Positions 1 to 5,786 of a DNA stretch of 7,214 nucleotides are shown one piece after another. The notes below the pieces were generated by a model. The model did no database searches and had not been told where the DNA came from. It saw only the letters and a list, made by a program, of their open reading frames with translations. The stretch is taken from NCBI GenBank assembly GCA_913053915.1, contig CAJXGP010000096.1, forward strand, positions 1-7,214, in the 5' to 3' direction. The position numbers were made by a program, and so were the translations under genes. Every line of letters begins with the position of its first letter. The first letter of the stretch is position 1. The DNA comes from an uncultured Ignavibacteriales bacterium (GTDB lineage Bacteria; Bacteroidota; Ignavibacteria; Ignavibacteriales; Ignavibacteriaceae).

Positions 1-40
1 ACTGTTAATTTTTCAATATAAATCCCTTTTTGGTTCCGGC

Positions 41-112
41 TTGTCCAGGTTAGGACTACGGATATAGTCCAAGTTTAATAACTATGGATGAAATCCATAG
101 AGACCTGGATAA
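41..112 (+). other. Predicted three-way-junction structure containing two hairpins
   Basis: Bases 41-50 (TTGTCCAGGT) pair with 103-112 (ACCTGGATAA) over 10 bp, with one G-T wobble. This outer stem encloses two perfect hairpins: 53-58 with 65-70 (GGACTA/TAGTCC, 6-nt loop) and 82-89 with 93-100 (CTATGGAT/ATCCATAG, 3-nt loop GAA). Three nested or adjacent perfect stems in 72 bases of AT-rich spacer are unlikely by chance. It could be a structured RNA, the end of a transposon, or a complex REP-like repeat. I do not recognise a known RNA family. The strand is nominal because the stems are nearly symmetrical. Confidence 0.45.
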
Positions 113-175
113 AGGAAAAGACAAGAACTGCAACGCAGTTCAAGTAAATATTTTCACAACATTGAAAGTTTTTAT

Positions 176-194
176 TTCAACTCCTTCGTAGTTG
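176..194 (+). repeat. 19-bp direct repeat, copy 1
   Basis: TTCAACTCCTTCGTAGTTG occurs here and again, identical, at 246-264, 70 bp downstream. Each copy contains the CAACT/AGTTG hairpin with a CCTTCGT loop. The exact match suggests recent duplication of a repeat unit of the palindrome array. Confidence 0.65.
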
Positions 195-245
195 GTGTGT
201 GTTTTGGGTGTTTTTTTTCCGCACTTCGTACGGAGTTATTAAAAC

Positions 246-264
246 TTCAACTCCTTCGTAGTTG
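246..264 (+). repeat. 19-bp direct repeat, copy 2
   Basis: Identical to the copy at 176-194. Between the two copies lies the related hairpin ACTT-CGTACG-GAGT at 223-236, so the spacing of hairpins in this part of the array is fairly regular, with centres about 30-45 bp apart. Confidence 0.65.
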
Positions 265-326
265 TCGGATTTTGTATTCGTGCTTTCTTTTCGGAATAAC
301 TGCCTTTTTTGTCGTTTATAACACAA

Positions 327-334
327 TACTTTTG
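327..334 (+). promoter_or_regulatory. Possible mdh promoter element (TAnnTTTG type)
   Basis: TACTTTTG fits the Bacteroidota -7 consensus TAnnTTTG, and a TTTTG lies upstream at 307-311. The gap of about 15 bp to that upstream element is shorter than usual. If used, transcription of mdh would begin near 340 and exclude the hairpin array. The match is weak in an AT-rich leader and the host sigma-factor preference is unknown. Confidence 0.2.
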
Positions 335-436
335 CAAATTGAAAAAGACATCTTTATTTTTAGAGTGTTATACATAAATAATAGGGGAGAATTTTTTTAT
401 TCCATTTTTAGATAAAATTTTTTAGGAGAAAATATT

Positions 437-1225
437 ATGGCTAGAAAAAAAATTGCTTTAATAGGCGGAGGACAAATAGGCGGCGTGTTGGCGCAATTAA
501 TTGCTAAGAGAGAGCTAGGCGATGTTGTGATGTTTGATATTGTTGAGGATATGCCTCAAGGAAAAACGTTGGACATTGCCGAAGCGGCAAGAATTGAGGG
601 ATTTGATGTGAAAGTTACCGGTACAAATAGTTATAAAGACATTGCCGGTTCCGATCTTATAATTGTAACCGCAGGTTTACCTCGTAAACCGGGGATGAGC
701 AGAGATGATTTGCTAACTACCAATGCGAAAATTATAAAGGCGGTTGCTGAAGGTGTACGTGACAATGTACCTGATGCAATCGTAATTATTATTTCTAATC
801 CTTTGGATGCTATGGTAACTTTATTTAAAAATGTTACAGGTTTTCCATCAAACAGGGTAATGGGACAAGCAGGCATATTGGACTCTTCTCGTTTTTCAAC
901 ATTTATTGCATGGGAGCTAGGCGTTTCCGTTAAAGATGTTAATGCAATGGTTCTGGGCGGACACGGTGATACTATGATTCCTATTATTCGCCATGCTAAT
1001 GTTAATGGGATACCTGTACTTGAGTTGCTTGAAAGAAAATACAAAAATAAGGAAAAGGTAAAAGAAGTTAAAGACTTGATACCCTGCAGTTTAGATGAAA
1101 TCTTTATCTTTATTAAAGAGGAATCTTTTGCCTTAAAGATCAGAAACGCTTACTTCCGGTGTGTGCATTGCTGGAAGGTGAATTTGATGTTAATGGTTAT
1201 TACGTTGGCGTTCCTGTCGTATTAG
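437..1225 (+). CDS. mdh: Malate dehydrogenase, LDH-like type; main part of a frameshifted gene
   Basis: NAD-dependent malate dehydrogenase (malate to oxaloacetate, TCA cycle, cytoplasm). Residues 1-195 are typical of the family. There is a Rossmann glycine motif GGGQIGG (10-16), a ribose-binding Asp34, the substrate loop LPRKPGMSR with Arg83 and Arg89, ISNPLD with Asn121, LDSSRF with Asp149 and Arg152, and GGHGD with catalytic His176. The start at 437 is supported by AGGAG at 424-428, 8 nt upstream. Trouble begins at about residue 213. Where the family usually has a DRTRxGG-type stretch the frame reads DLIPCSLD, and the usual GSAFYAP-like segment is missing. From about residue 231 the frame encodes non-family sequence to a stop at 1225, while the true C-terminus continues in another frame. 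Either a pseudogene or an assembly/sequencing error; function is doubtful as written. Confidence 0.85.
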   Translation: MARKKIALIGGGQIGGVLAQLIAKRELGDVVMFDIVEDMPQGKTLDIAEAARIEGFDVKVTGTNSYKDIAGSDLIIVTAGLPRKPGMSRDDLLTTNAKIIKAVAEGVRDNVPDAIVIIISNPLDAMVTLFKNVTGFPSNRVMGQAGILDSSRFSTFIAWELGVSVKDVNAMVLGGHGDTMIPIIRHANVNGIPVLELLERKYKNKEKVKEVKDLIPCSLDEIFIFIKEESFALKIRNAYFRCVHCWKVNLMLMVITLAFLSY

Positions 1226-1347
1226 GCGCAAACGGTGTTGAGAAGATTATTGAATTTAGTCTGGATGAAGAAGAGCAAGCCGCATTCGATAAATCGATTT
1301 CTGCAGTTAAAAATCTTATTGCCAATATGGAAAAATTAGGCTTTTAG
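1126..1347 (+). pseudogene. mdh: Malate dehydrogenase C-terminal part, shifted frame
   Basis: From about 1126 this frame encodes the expected end of malate dehydrogenase: [18 protein letters not shown], then [20 protein letters not shown] and a helical tail ending KLGF at the stop at 1345-1347. The preceding frame is good up to the ES pair at 1121-1126, so one base is missing, or two are extra, near the TCTTTT run at 1124-1129. This piece has no start of its own with a ribosome binding site: the first ATG in frame (1159) lies inside the conserved domain. Joined with the upstream part, the product would be about 303 residues, some nine short of the usual ~312. It should be read as the tail of the same gene, not as a separate protein. 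Confidence 0.8.
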
Positions 1348-1371
1348 CTTTGTCATAATTATTGATTCTGC

Positions 1372-1412
1372 TAATCGACAGGGATTTACTTTACAAAATT
1401 CCCTGTCGATTA
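1372..1412 (+). terminator. Hairpin after mdh, likely transcription terminator
   Basis: TAATCGACAGGGA (1372-1384) and TCCCTGTCGATTA (1400-1412) form a perfect 13-bp stem around a 15-nt loop, 25 bp past the mdh stop. The following tract (TATAACTTTATC) is only weakly T-rich, so it may act with Rho or mainly as a 3' end stabiliser. It sits between convergent genes. Confidence 0.6.
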
Positions 1413-1526
1413 TATAACTTTATCACTAGTAGTAATAATGAAATTTCTCAGATATAAGTTGAGATAGTTCAATGTGAAATGGAATTTTAAAAGCATGAGG
1501 AAATTCGAAACAGGTATGTATTGATT

Positions 1527-1554
1527 AAAAACCCCCAATTTAAGTCGGATTTTT
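1527..1554 (-). terminator. Candidate terminator of the SpoIIE phosphatase gene
   Basis: Read on the minus strand, AAAAATCC and GGGTTTTT form an 8-bp stem with a G-U wobble around a 12-nt loop, about 36 nt past the phosphatase stop. The 3' arm supplies the U run. The wobble pairs only in the minus-strand RNA (it would be C-A on the plus strand), which supports this orientation. Confidence 0.45.
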
Positions 1555-1589
1555 TTTCTTTGATTGAATAAATATTTAATAGCCATCGG

Positions 1590-2789
1590 TCAATTTATTC
1601 TTTTTATTACAATCACGGTAGCATCGTCTTTCCAAGCTTTATTATCACCGAATTCATCAACAGACCTAAAAATTATGTTTAATATTTCATCTGCATTCAT
1701 ATCTTTATTTTGTAAAATTAGGTTTTCCAATTTTTTTAATCCGAACTCTTTCCCCTCATTATTTTCTCTTTCAAAAATATAGTCGGTGAATAGAACAAGG
1801 ACACTATCCGGACTTAAATAAGTAAAGGAGCGTTGAGGTTCAATTTCAGGTAATGCGCCTAATAGAAGACCGGTAGATTCTAATCTAGATATTCCTTCAT
1901 CCTTAACTAGAATAGGTGAAGGATGCCCGGCATTGATATAAAACAAATTTCCCTTTTGCTCAATTTCTGCATAAAAAAGAGAAATAAAACGAGTAGAGTA
2001 GACATTTCGATAAAGAACAGAGTTTAATTTTTTGAAAGTGTAAACCATTTTCATATTTCGTTCAAGGCCCATTCTCAATCCAACTACGGCATCTCGAGCC
2101 ATAAGAGCAGCCGGAATACCATGTCCGCTGGCATCACCGATACAAACACCGAATTCATTTGGACCAAATCTGTAATAATCAAATAAGTCTCCCCCGACCA
2201 ATTCCGCCGGCTTGGAGCACCCGGCAATTTGAAAATTAGGGATTTCAGGCGCTTGTGTGGGTAATAAACTTTTCTGAATTTGAGCAGCTTGCTCCAATTC
2301 ACTTTTAATAGATTCCGAGAATAAACGATAATTTAAAGAAGTACGTACCGCATTTAAACACAACTCAATTTCTTCACGTACCCATCCGCTTTTAAGATCA
2401 AAAACAATTATCCAACGGTAATCTTGATTATGTACCGTAATAGCTACCGGTACGGAATATTCGTTTTTGAGGCCTTTTAATAATTCTATTCCTGTTACCG
2501 GATTATCAAAAATGTATGTTTTCGATTTTAAGATAGATTGTACAGTATCGGAACCTAACGAGATTTTAGGAACACTCTCCGATCGCTCGCCATTTGAATT
2601 TGGTGAAATTAAAAAAAATTCATCATCGGATTTTTCAAAAATACGTCCATAAGCCAAATGGAGGTCTGTACCGAACGTATTTTCAATTTCCTTTGTTATA
2701 GTAAATAGATAATCATTCCCTGTCTTCTCATGTCCTATCTTATTAAGTAATGAATCCAGTTTCCTGTAAAATTCTTTCGGTTCAATCAT
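1590..2789 (-). CDS. GAF-SpoIIE (RsbU-type) protein serine/threonine phosphatase
   Basis: Cytoplasmic PP2C-family phosphatase of the SpoIIE/RsbU class, which in known systems dephosphorylates anti-sigma-factor antagonists. Numbering is from the start chosen here (399 residues). Residues ~20-155 look like a GAF-type sensory domain, without recognisable ligand residues. The RsbU linker helix EQAAQIQKSLLP is at 166-177. The phosphatase domain follows, with VGGD (198-201), IGDASGHG (217-224), NAGHP (286-290), FTDY (334-337) and DDAT (388-391). The metal-binding aspartates are present; the residue after the third is Tyr instead of the common Gly. The ATG at 2789 is preferred over an in-frame ATG at 2801: GAGGTG (2799-2794) sits just before it and overlaps the upstream ATG. 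No transmembrane segment and no sigma regulator partner lies beside it, so the target is unknown. Confidence 0.9.
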   Translation of the reverse strand: MIEPKEFYRKLDSLLNKIGHEKTGNDYLFTITKEIENTFGTDLHLAYGRIFEKSDDEFFLISPNSNGERSESVPKISLGSDTVQSILKSKTYIFDNPVTGIELLKGLKNEYSVPVAITVHNQDYRWIIVFDLKSGWVREEIELCLNAVRTSLNYRLFSESIKSELEQAAQIQKSLLPTQAPEIPNFQIAGCSKPAELVGGDLFDYYRFGPNEFGVCIGDASGHGIPAALMARDAVVGLRMGLERNMKMVYTFKKLNSVLYRNVYSTRFISLFYAEIEQKGNLFYINAGHPSPILVKDEGISRLESTGLLLGALPEIEPQRSFTYLSPDSVLVLFTDYIFERENNEGKEFGLKKLENLILQNKDMNADEILNIIFRSVDEFGDNKAWKDDATVIVIKRIN

Positions 2790-2793
2790 AAAA

Positions 2794-2799
2794 CACCTC
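2794..2799 (-). promoter_or_regulatory. Ribosome binding site deciding the phosphatase start
   Basis: On the minus strand GAGGTG is followed by TTTT and ATG (2789-2787). It overlaps the alternative in-frame ATG at 2801-2799, which itself has only AT-rich sequence upstream. Confidence 0.55.
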
Positions 2800-2804
2800 A
2801 TAAA

Positions 2805-2815
2805 ATTATATTATA
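2805..2815 (-). promoter_or_regulatory. Possible -10 region for the phosphatase gene
   Basis: The minus strand reads TATAATATAAT, two overlapping perfect -10 hexamers. No good -35 is visible 17 bp upstream (TAATCA at best), and the leader to the preferred start would be very short, about 10 nt. Chance occurrence in AT-rich DNA is possible. Confidence 0.3.
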
Positions 2816-2875
2816 CTAAAATAATCATAAAATGATTAAGGACACTATGCTTTCTAAAGATTTAATAAATAATTA

Positions 2876-3016
2876 ATGAATGGTCTTCCGTTCAAGTTAC
2901 AGTGGGAAATTCCGGTGCAGAGTAAATTCATAAATTACATGAGTACTAAGGTATTAAAAATACAAACAGAATTAGTTCAAAATTTATACTTCGATTGCAT
3001 TTCACAGGATGGTTGA
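2876..3016 (+). pseudogene. Small ORF, possible fragment of a DUF1349-like gene
   Basis: A 46-residue frame starts MNGLPFKLQWEIPV and ends NLYFDCISQDG. The pattern of an LPF..L.WE.P opening, then a VLKIQTE strand, then a short YFD stretch resembles from memory the N-terminus of DUF1349 proteins (concanavalin-A-like fold), which normally run to about 180-200 residues. Nothing convincing continues it after the stop at 3014-3016. There is no clear ribosome binding site (only AAAGAT upstream). It may be a gene remnant or a chance frame. The family call is tentative. Confidence 0.3.
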
Positions 3017-3071
3017 GAAATTAATAAATATGTTTCATTATAAATAAAAAAAGTTGTACAAAATACAAGAA

Positions 3072-3174
3072 ATTGTCACTCTAAACTGCCTGTTCACCTC
3101 ACGTGGAAAGTAAAGAGTTTCCTTTTTAAGCAAAATCAGAAATTCTTCACCACACTGCTTCTAAGAATGACAAT
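3072..3174. repeat. Degenerate palindromic repeat with 11-bp inverted ends
   Basis: ATTGTCACTCT (3072-3082) and AGAATGACAAT (3164-3174) are inverted with one mismatch. The right part, ATTCTTCACC...AAGAATGACA (3142-3172), resembles the widespread bacterial intergenic repeat of the form GATTCTTCGC...GCTCAGAATGACA, and the left part resembles its mirror TGTCATTCTGAGC. The inside is eroded. It looks like an old, non-coding, MITE-like repeat. No coding sequence is seen between the arms. Confidence 0.4.
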
Positions 3175-3280
3175 ATAAATTACTTTGATAATAAAACTAT
3201 TTTGGATATTTACCTTACAACACAAGATAGCTATTCTAAAAAATGGGGAAGGAAAACTTTATTTTTTAATTCTCGATTTT

Positions 3281-3305
3281 CACATCTTCCGAACACTCAG
3301 AATGG
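3281..3305 (-). repeat. Second degenerate CATTCTGAG-type repeat
   Basis: On the minus strand this reads CCATTCTGAGTGTTCGGAAG followed by ATGTG, close to the common repeat form CATTCTGAGCG..GCGAAGAATC. It begins about 27 bp past the rpmA stop, so it could also form the 3' end of the rplU-rpmA transcript, although a strong hairpin is not evident. Together with the copy at 3072-3174 it fills most of the spacer. The rest of 3017-3331 shows nothing recognisable. Confidence 0.35.
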
Positions 3306-3331
3306 TAAAAAGACTAAGTTGTGTTGTAGAA

Positions 3332-3586
3332 TTAAGAAGGAATGACGTTAACGTATTTTCTATTGCCTCTTTTGGTTTCAAATTTAACAATACCGTTAGC
3401 AACAGCAAATAAAGTATCATCCCCACCTTTTTTAACATTAGCTCCCGGATGAAATTTTGTTCCTCTTTGTCTTATAAGAATATTGCCTGAGAGAACCCTT
3501 TCACCTCCAAACTTCTTCACGCCAAGTCGTTTTGAATTACTATCTCTTCCGTTCCTGGATGAACCTTGACCTTTTTTATGAGCCAT
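3332..3586 (-). CDS. rpmA: 50S ribosomal protein L27
   Basis: Ribosomal large-subunit protein whose N-terminus reaches the peptidyl-transferase centre. The product is 84 residues, the normal length, and begins [16 protein letters not shown] directly, without the cleavable N-terminal extension of Firmicutes. Other hallmarks are KRLGVK (19-24) and [15 protein letters not shown] (34-48), followed by the GDDTLFA segment. The start overlaps the end of rplU by 11 bp, and its ribosome binding site AGGAG lies inside rplU, 8 nt before the ATG, so translation is likely coupled. The obgE gene that often follows rpmA is absent here; repeats follow instead. Confidence 0.98.
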   Translation of the reverse strand: MAHKKGQGSSRNGRDSNSKRLGVKKFGGERVLSGNILIRQRGTKFHPGANVKKGGDDTLFAVANGIVKFETKRGNRKYVNVIPS

Positions 3587-3911
3587 CTTTAATCTCCTCT
3601 TCCAACCTACTTATTTTAGTAATTTCAATTTTTGTTAATTGTTGTCTGTGACCGTTTTTTTTCTCGTAGCCTGTTCTTCTTTTCTTTTTAAAAACAACAA
3701 TCTTTTCATCCTTTACATCTCCCAATATTTTTGCTTCCACCTTCACACCCTCAACATAGGGGTTACCAATCTTAATCCCGTTTTCATCGCTATGCAATAA
3801 AACTTTATCGAATGTGATCGTTTCTTTATTTTCATTTAATTTCGGGACATAATGAGTTTCATTCTCAGCAACCTTAAATTGCTGTCCTAAAATATCAACA
3901 ACCGCAAACAT
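3576..3911 (-). CDS. rplU: 50S ribosomal protein L21
   Basis: Large-subunit ribosomal protein that binds 23S rRNA. It starts [14 protein letters not shown], as expected, and carries the family signature [17 protein letters not shown] (74-90) followed by T93, which is L21's conserved basic rRNA-binding stretch. At 111 residues it is slightly longer than the common ~103 because of a short acidic tail, EEEIKDGS. That tail also encodes the ribosome binding site and start of rpmA. The ATG at 3911 has AGAGG five bases upstream. A promoter can be placed at 3943-3971, so the pair is probably transcribed separately from the kinase gene upstream. Confidence 0.97.
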   Translation of the reverse strand: MFAVVDILGQQFKVAENETHYVPKLNENKETITFDKVLLHSDENGIKIGNPYVEGVKVEAKILGDVKDEKIVVFKKKRRTGYEKKNGHRQQLTKIEITKISRLEEEIKDGS

Positions 3912-3942
3912 ATTAACCTCTTTTTTCTAAATTCAAAGTTTA

Positions 3943-3971
3943 AAATTAAGGAATTACCAATCGCAAGTCAA
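3943..3971 (-). promoter_or_regulatory. Promoter of rplU-rpmA
   Basis: On the minus strand TTGACT (3971-3966) is followed by a 17-bp spacer and TAATTT (3948-3943). The -35 matches five of six bases of the sigma-70 consensus; the -10 is weaker. The predicted leader is about 25 nt and carries the AGAGG site, which leaves no room for a long ribosomal-protein leader RNA. Confidence 0.45.
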
Positions 3972-4066
3972 TGATTAGAAATAAAAAATTCAAATGTTCT
4001 CAAATGTAAATCGAAACTATGAAACTTTTTTATTAAGTCATGGTAATTAAATTAATTGGGAAAATA

Positions 4067-5131
4067 TTACTTTTTCAACCTGAATGAAAATTCCGTTCCT
4101 GCATTCAACACACTTTTCACTTCTACCTTTGAACCGTGCGCTTCTACAATATGTTTAACAATGGCTAGTCCAAGGCCTGTACCGCCAACCGAGCGTGATC
4201 TTGCTTTATCAACCCTATAGAATCTCTCGAAAATTCTTTGAATATCCTCTTCAGAAATCCCCAGCCCTGTATCCCTTACAATAATTTTGGCTGTTTTATC
4301 TTCTTCTTCAACTAATACTTCTACTTTCCCTCTTTCGGTATATTTTATTGCATTTTGGATCAAATTAATCATTACCTGACTTAATTTACTTTTGTCGCCA
4401 AATAATTGTAAATATTCCCGGATCGGATAATAGATCAAATCGATGTTTTTTCCTTTTGCAATAGGTATAAAGTCATCGACTATTTTTTTTAAGTACTCAT
4501 TTATATTAAAATATCTAAAGCTCATTCTCATTTCACCCGATTCAATCCTGGAAATATCGATTAAATCATTCAACAGGTTATTAAGATTGAGAGTATGTTG
4601 ATTGGCTTTTTCCAAAAAATATTTATTTACGGAGGGATCATTTATTGCTCCGTTGAATAAAGTTTCGATATAACCTTGGATTGCAAAAATCGGTGTTCTG
4701 AGTTCATGAGATACATTAGCTATAAATTGTGTTCTCATTTTTTGCAGTTTCTTTAAATATTCGATATCGTTATTAGTTTTTTCAAACATTAGTTTGATAT
4801 CATCTTGTAAGCTATTGAGGTTTTTACTCAATAAGATTTCACCCGAAGATGAATACTTATTATTCCTTATATTATTTATAATCGTTTTTATTTCATTTAA
4901 TTCCTTATTTCTTTTTTTGCCGATAAGATCAAGAAGAAGAATATTCATTACTATTAGAAGTAAGGTCAAAAGAAAGAAAATTAAGGAGAAGTGGACTAAA
5001 AAATAAAAAATTAAAATAATAAACGCATTAAAGAATAATAATTCTTTTAAATAAATACGGGATGATATAATATTTAGTTTTATTTTAATCAATGTTTTTG
5101 AATTTATATCCAACTCCTTTAACGGTTTCAA
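4067..5131 (-). CDS. Membrane sensor histidine kinase (PhoR-like)
   Basis: Partner kinase of the response regulator just upstream. Residues ~31-70 form one long hydrophobic stretch, best read as two membrane helices with a tight turn, so there is almost no extracytoplasmic sensor. A charged, probably coiled-coil linker (~72-130) follows, with no clear PAS or HAMP domain. HisKA has SHELRTP with phospho-acceptor His142. The ATPase domain has the N-box with Asn256 and Asn260, DTGLGI (287-292), FERFYRVD (301-308) and GGTGLGLAIV (316-325). All catalytic motifs are intact. The start is uncertain: the frame opens with TTG at 5131, giving a 47-bp overlap with the regulator, and other TTG codons lie at 5113 and 5092. 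No ATG precedes the membrane helices. AAAGGAG (5120-5114) is the only Shine-Dalgarno-like stretch. Signal unknown; phosphate is only a guess from resemblance. Confidence 0.93.
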   Translation of the reverse strand: MKPLKELDINSKTLIKIKLNIISSRIYLKELLFFNAFIILIFYFLVHFSLIFFLLTLLLIVMNILLLDLIGKKRNKELNEIKTIINNIRNNKYSSSGEILLSKNLNSLQDDIKLMFEKTNNDIEYLKKLQKMRTQFIANVSHELRTPIFAIQGYIETLFNGAINDPSVNKYFLEKANQHTLNLNNLLNDLIDISRIESGEMRMSFRYFNINEYLKKIVDDFIPIAKGKNIDLIYYPIREYLQLFGDKSKLSQVMINLIQNAIKYTERGKVEVLVEEEDKTAKIIVRDTGLGISEEDIQRIFERFYRVDKARSRSVGGTGLGLAIVKHIVEAHGSKVEVKSVLNAGTEFSFRLKK

Positions 5132-5786
5132 TTAAATTGGAGAATTTACCGAGTTTTTCTCTAATTTTCCTAATATGTACATCAATAGTTCGGTCGACAA
5201 CGAAAACATCTGTGCCCCAGATATCTTTAAGCAGAATATCTCTTGTTAAAACTTTACCGGGATTTGAAGCAAAATAATACAATAGCTCAAATTCCTTTTT
5301 AGGTAATATCTTCCGTTCTCCGTTCACCTCAACGATATACTGCTCTTTATCTATTAAAACAGGGCCGATAATTAATTTAGAAGATTCATTTTTTCCCTCT
5401 CCGGTTTTCTCTCCTTTTCTTAGGTTGGATTTTACTCTTGCGATTAATTTTTTAGGAGATATGGGCTTTTGTATAAAATCATCGGCGCCCAATTCCAATC
5501 CTTTTATCTCTTCGGCTTCATTACCCCTAGCCGTTAAAAATATAACCGGTATATCATTAAAATTTGTTTGCTCTTTAATTTTCTTGAGGACTTCGTATCC
5601 ATCTAATTTAGGCATCATTATATCTAGAATTATAAGGTCCGGATTTTCAGAAATTTTGCTGAGCGCTTCATTGCCGTCAAACGCAGTTATAACGTCAAAA
5701 CCTTCTTGTTTAAGATTGTATAATAAAAATTCTACAATATCCGGTTCATCGTCAACTAAAAGTATTTTTGCCGTCATATTATTCAC
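5085..5786 (-). CDS. OmpR/PhoB-family response regulator
   Basis: DNA-binding transcription regulator of a two-component system. The receiver domain (~5-123) has the acidic pair Asp12-Asp13, phospho-acceptor Asp55 in LIILDIMMP, Thr85 in FLTAR and Lys107 in QKP. The winged-helix output domain (~137-231) has the recognition-helix pattern RTIDVHIRKIREKLG (199-213) and the wing VKGVGYKF (222-229), typical of PhoB-like proteins. A charged linker (KGEKTGEGKNESS) joins them. It opens with GTG at 5786, overlapping the upstream oxidoreductase stop by 4 bp (GTGA). An ATG three codons later (5777) is the alternative. No Shine-Dalgarno sequence is visible for either, which suggests translational coupling. 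The kinase gene overlaps its 3' end. Confidence 0.95.
   Translation of the reverse strand: MNNMTAKILLVDDEPDIVEFLLYNLKQEGFDVITAFDGNEALSKISENPDLIILDIMMPKLDGYEVLKKIKEQTNFNDIPVIFLTARGNEAEEIKGLELGADDFIQKPISPKKLIARVKSNLRKGEKTGEGKNESSKLIIGPVLIDKEQYIVEVNGERKILPKKEFELLYYFASNPGKVLTRDILLKDIWGTDVFVVDRTIDVHIRKIREKLGKFSNLIETVKGVGYKFKNID

Larger units (their letters stand above)
53..264. repeat. Array of six short ACT...AGT palindromes (REP-like)
   Basis: Six small hairpins follow each other: 53-70 (GGACTA/TAGTCC), 82-100 (CTATGGAT/ATCCATAG), 125-141 (GAACTGC/GCAGTTC, 3-nt loop AAC), 178-194 (CAACT/AGTTG), 223-236 (ACTT/GAGT with a wobble, loop CGTACG) and 248-264 (CAACT/AGTTG). The sequences differ, but most stems begin with (A)ACT and end with AGT(T), as if from one family of palindromic repeats. 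Known analogues are REP/BIME elements mobilised by REP-associated tyrosine (IS200-like) transposases. No transposase lies in this window, so that link is inference. Confidence 0.5.

Noticed and set aside
197..415. 72-codon open frame on the + strand upstream of mdh
   Set aside because: It is rich in Phe/Leu/Ile/Cys as expected from AT-rich DNA, has no ribosome binding site, runs through two palindromes of the array and occupies the mdh leader.
631..1044. 137-codon open frame on the minus strand inside mdh
   Set aside because: It is antisense to the well-conserved malate dehydrogenase frame and has no family resemblance; a shadow frame.
1121..1132. Programmed ribosomal frameshift in mdh
   Set aside because: The site TCTTTTG is not a typical slippery heptamer, no stimulating hairpin follows, and the neighbouring patch is also divergent, which points to decay or sequence error.
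3185..3412. 75-codon open frame on the + strand across the repeat region into rpmA
   Set aside because: Its 3' third is antisense to the conserved rpmA gene and the rest covers a degenerate repeat; no ribosome binding site.
3912..4066. Structured ribosomal-protein leader before rplU
   Set aside because: The predicted promoter leaves only about 25 nt of leader and no strong stem was found.
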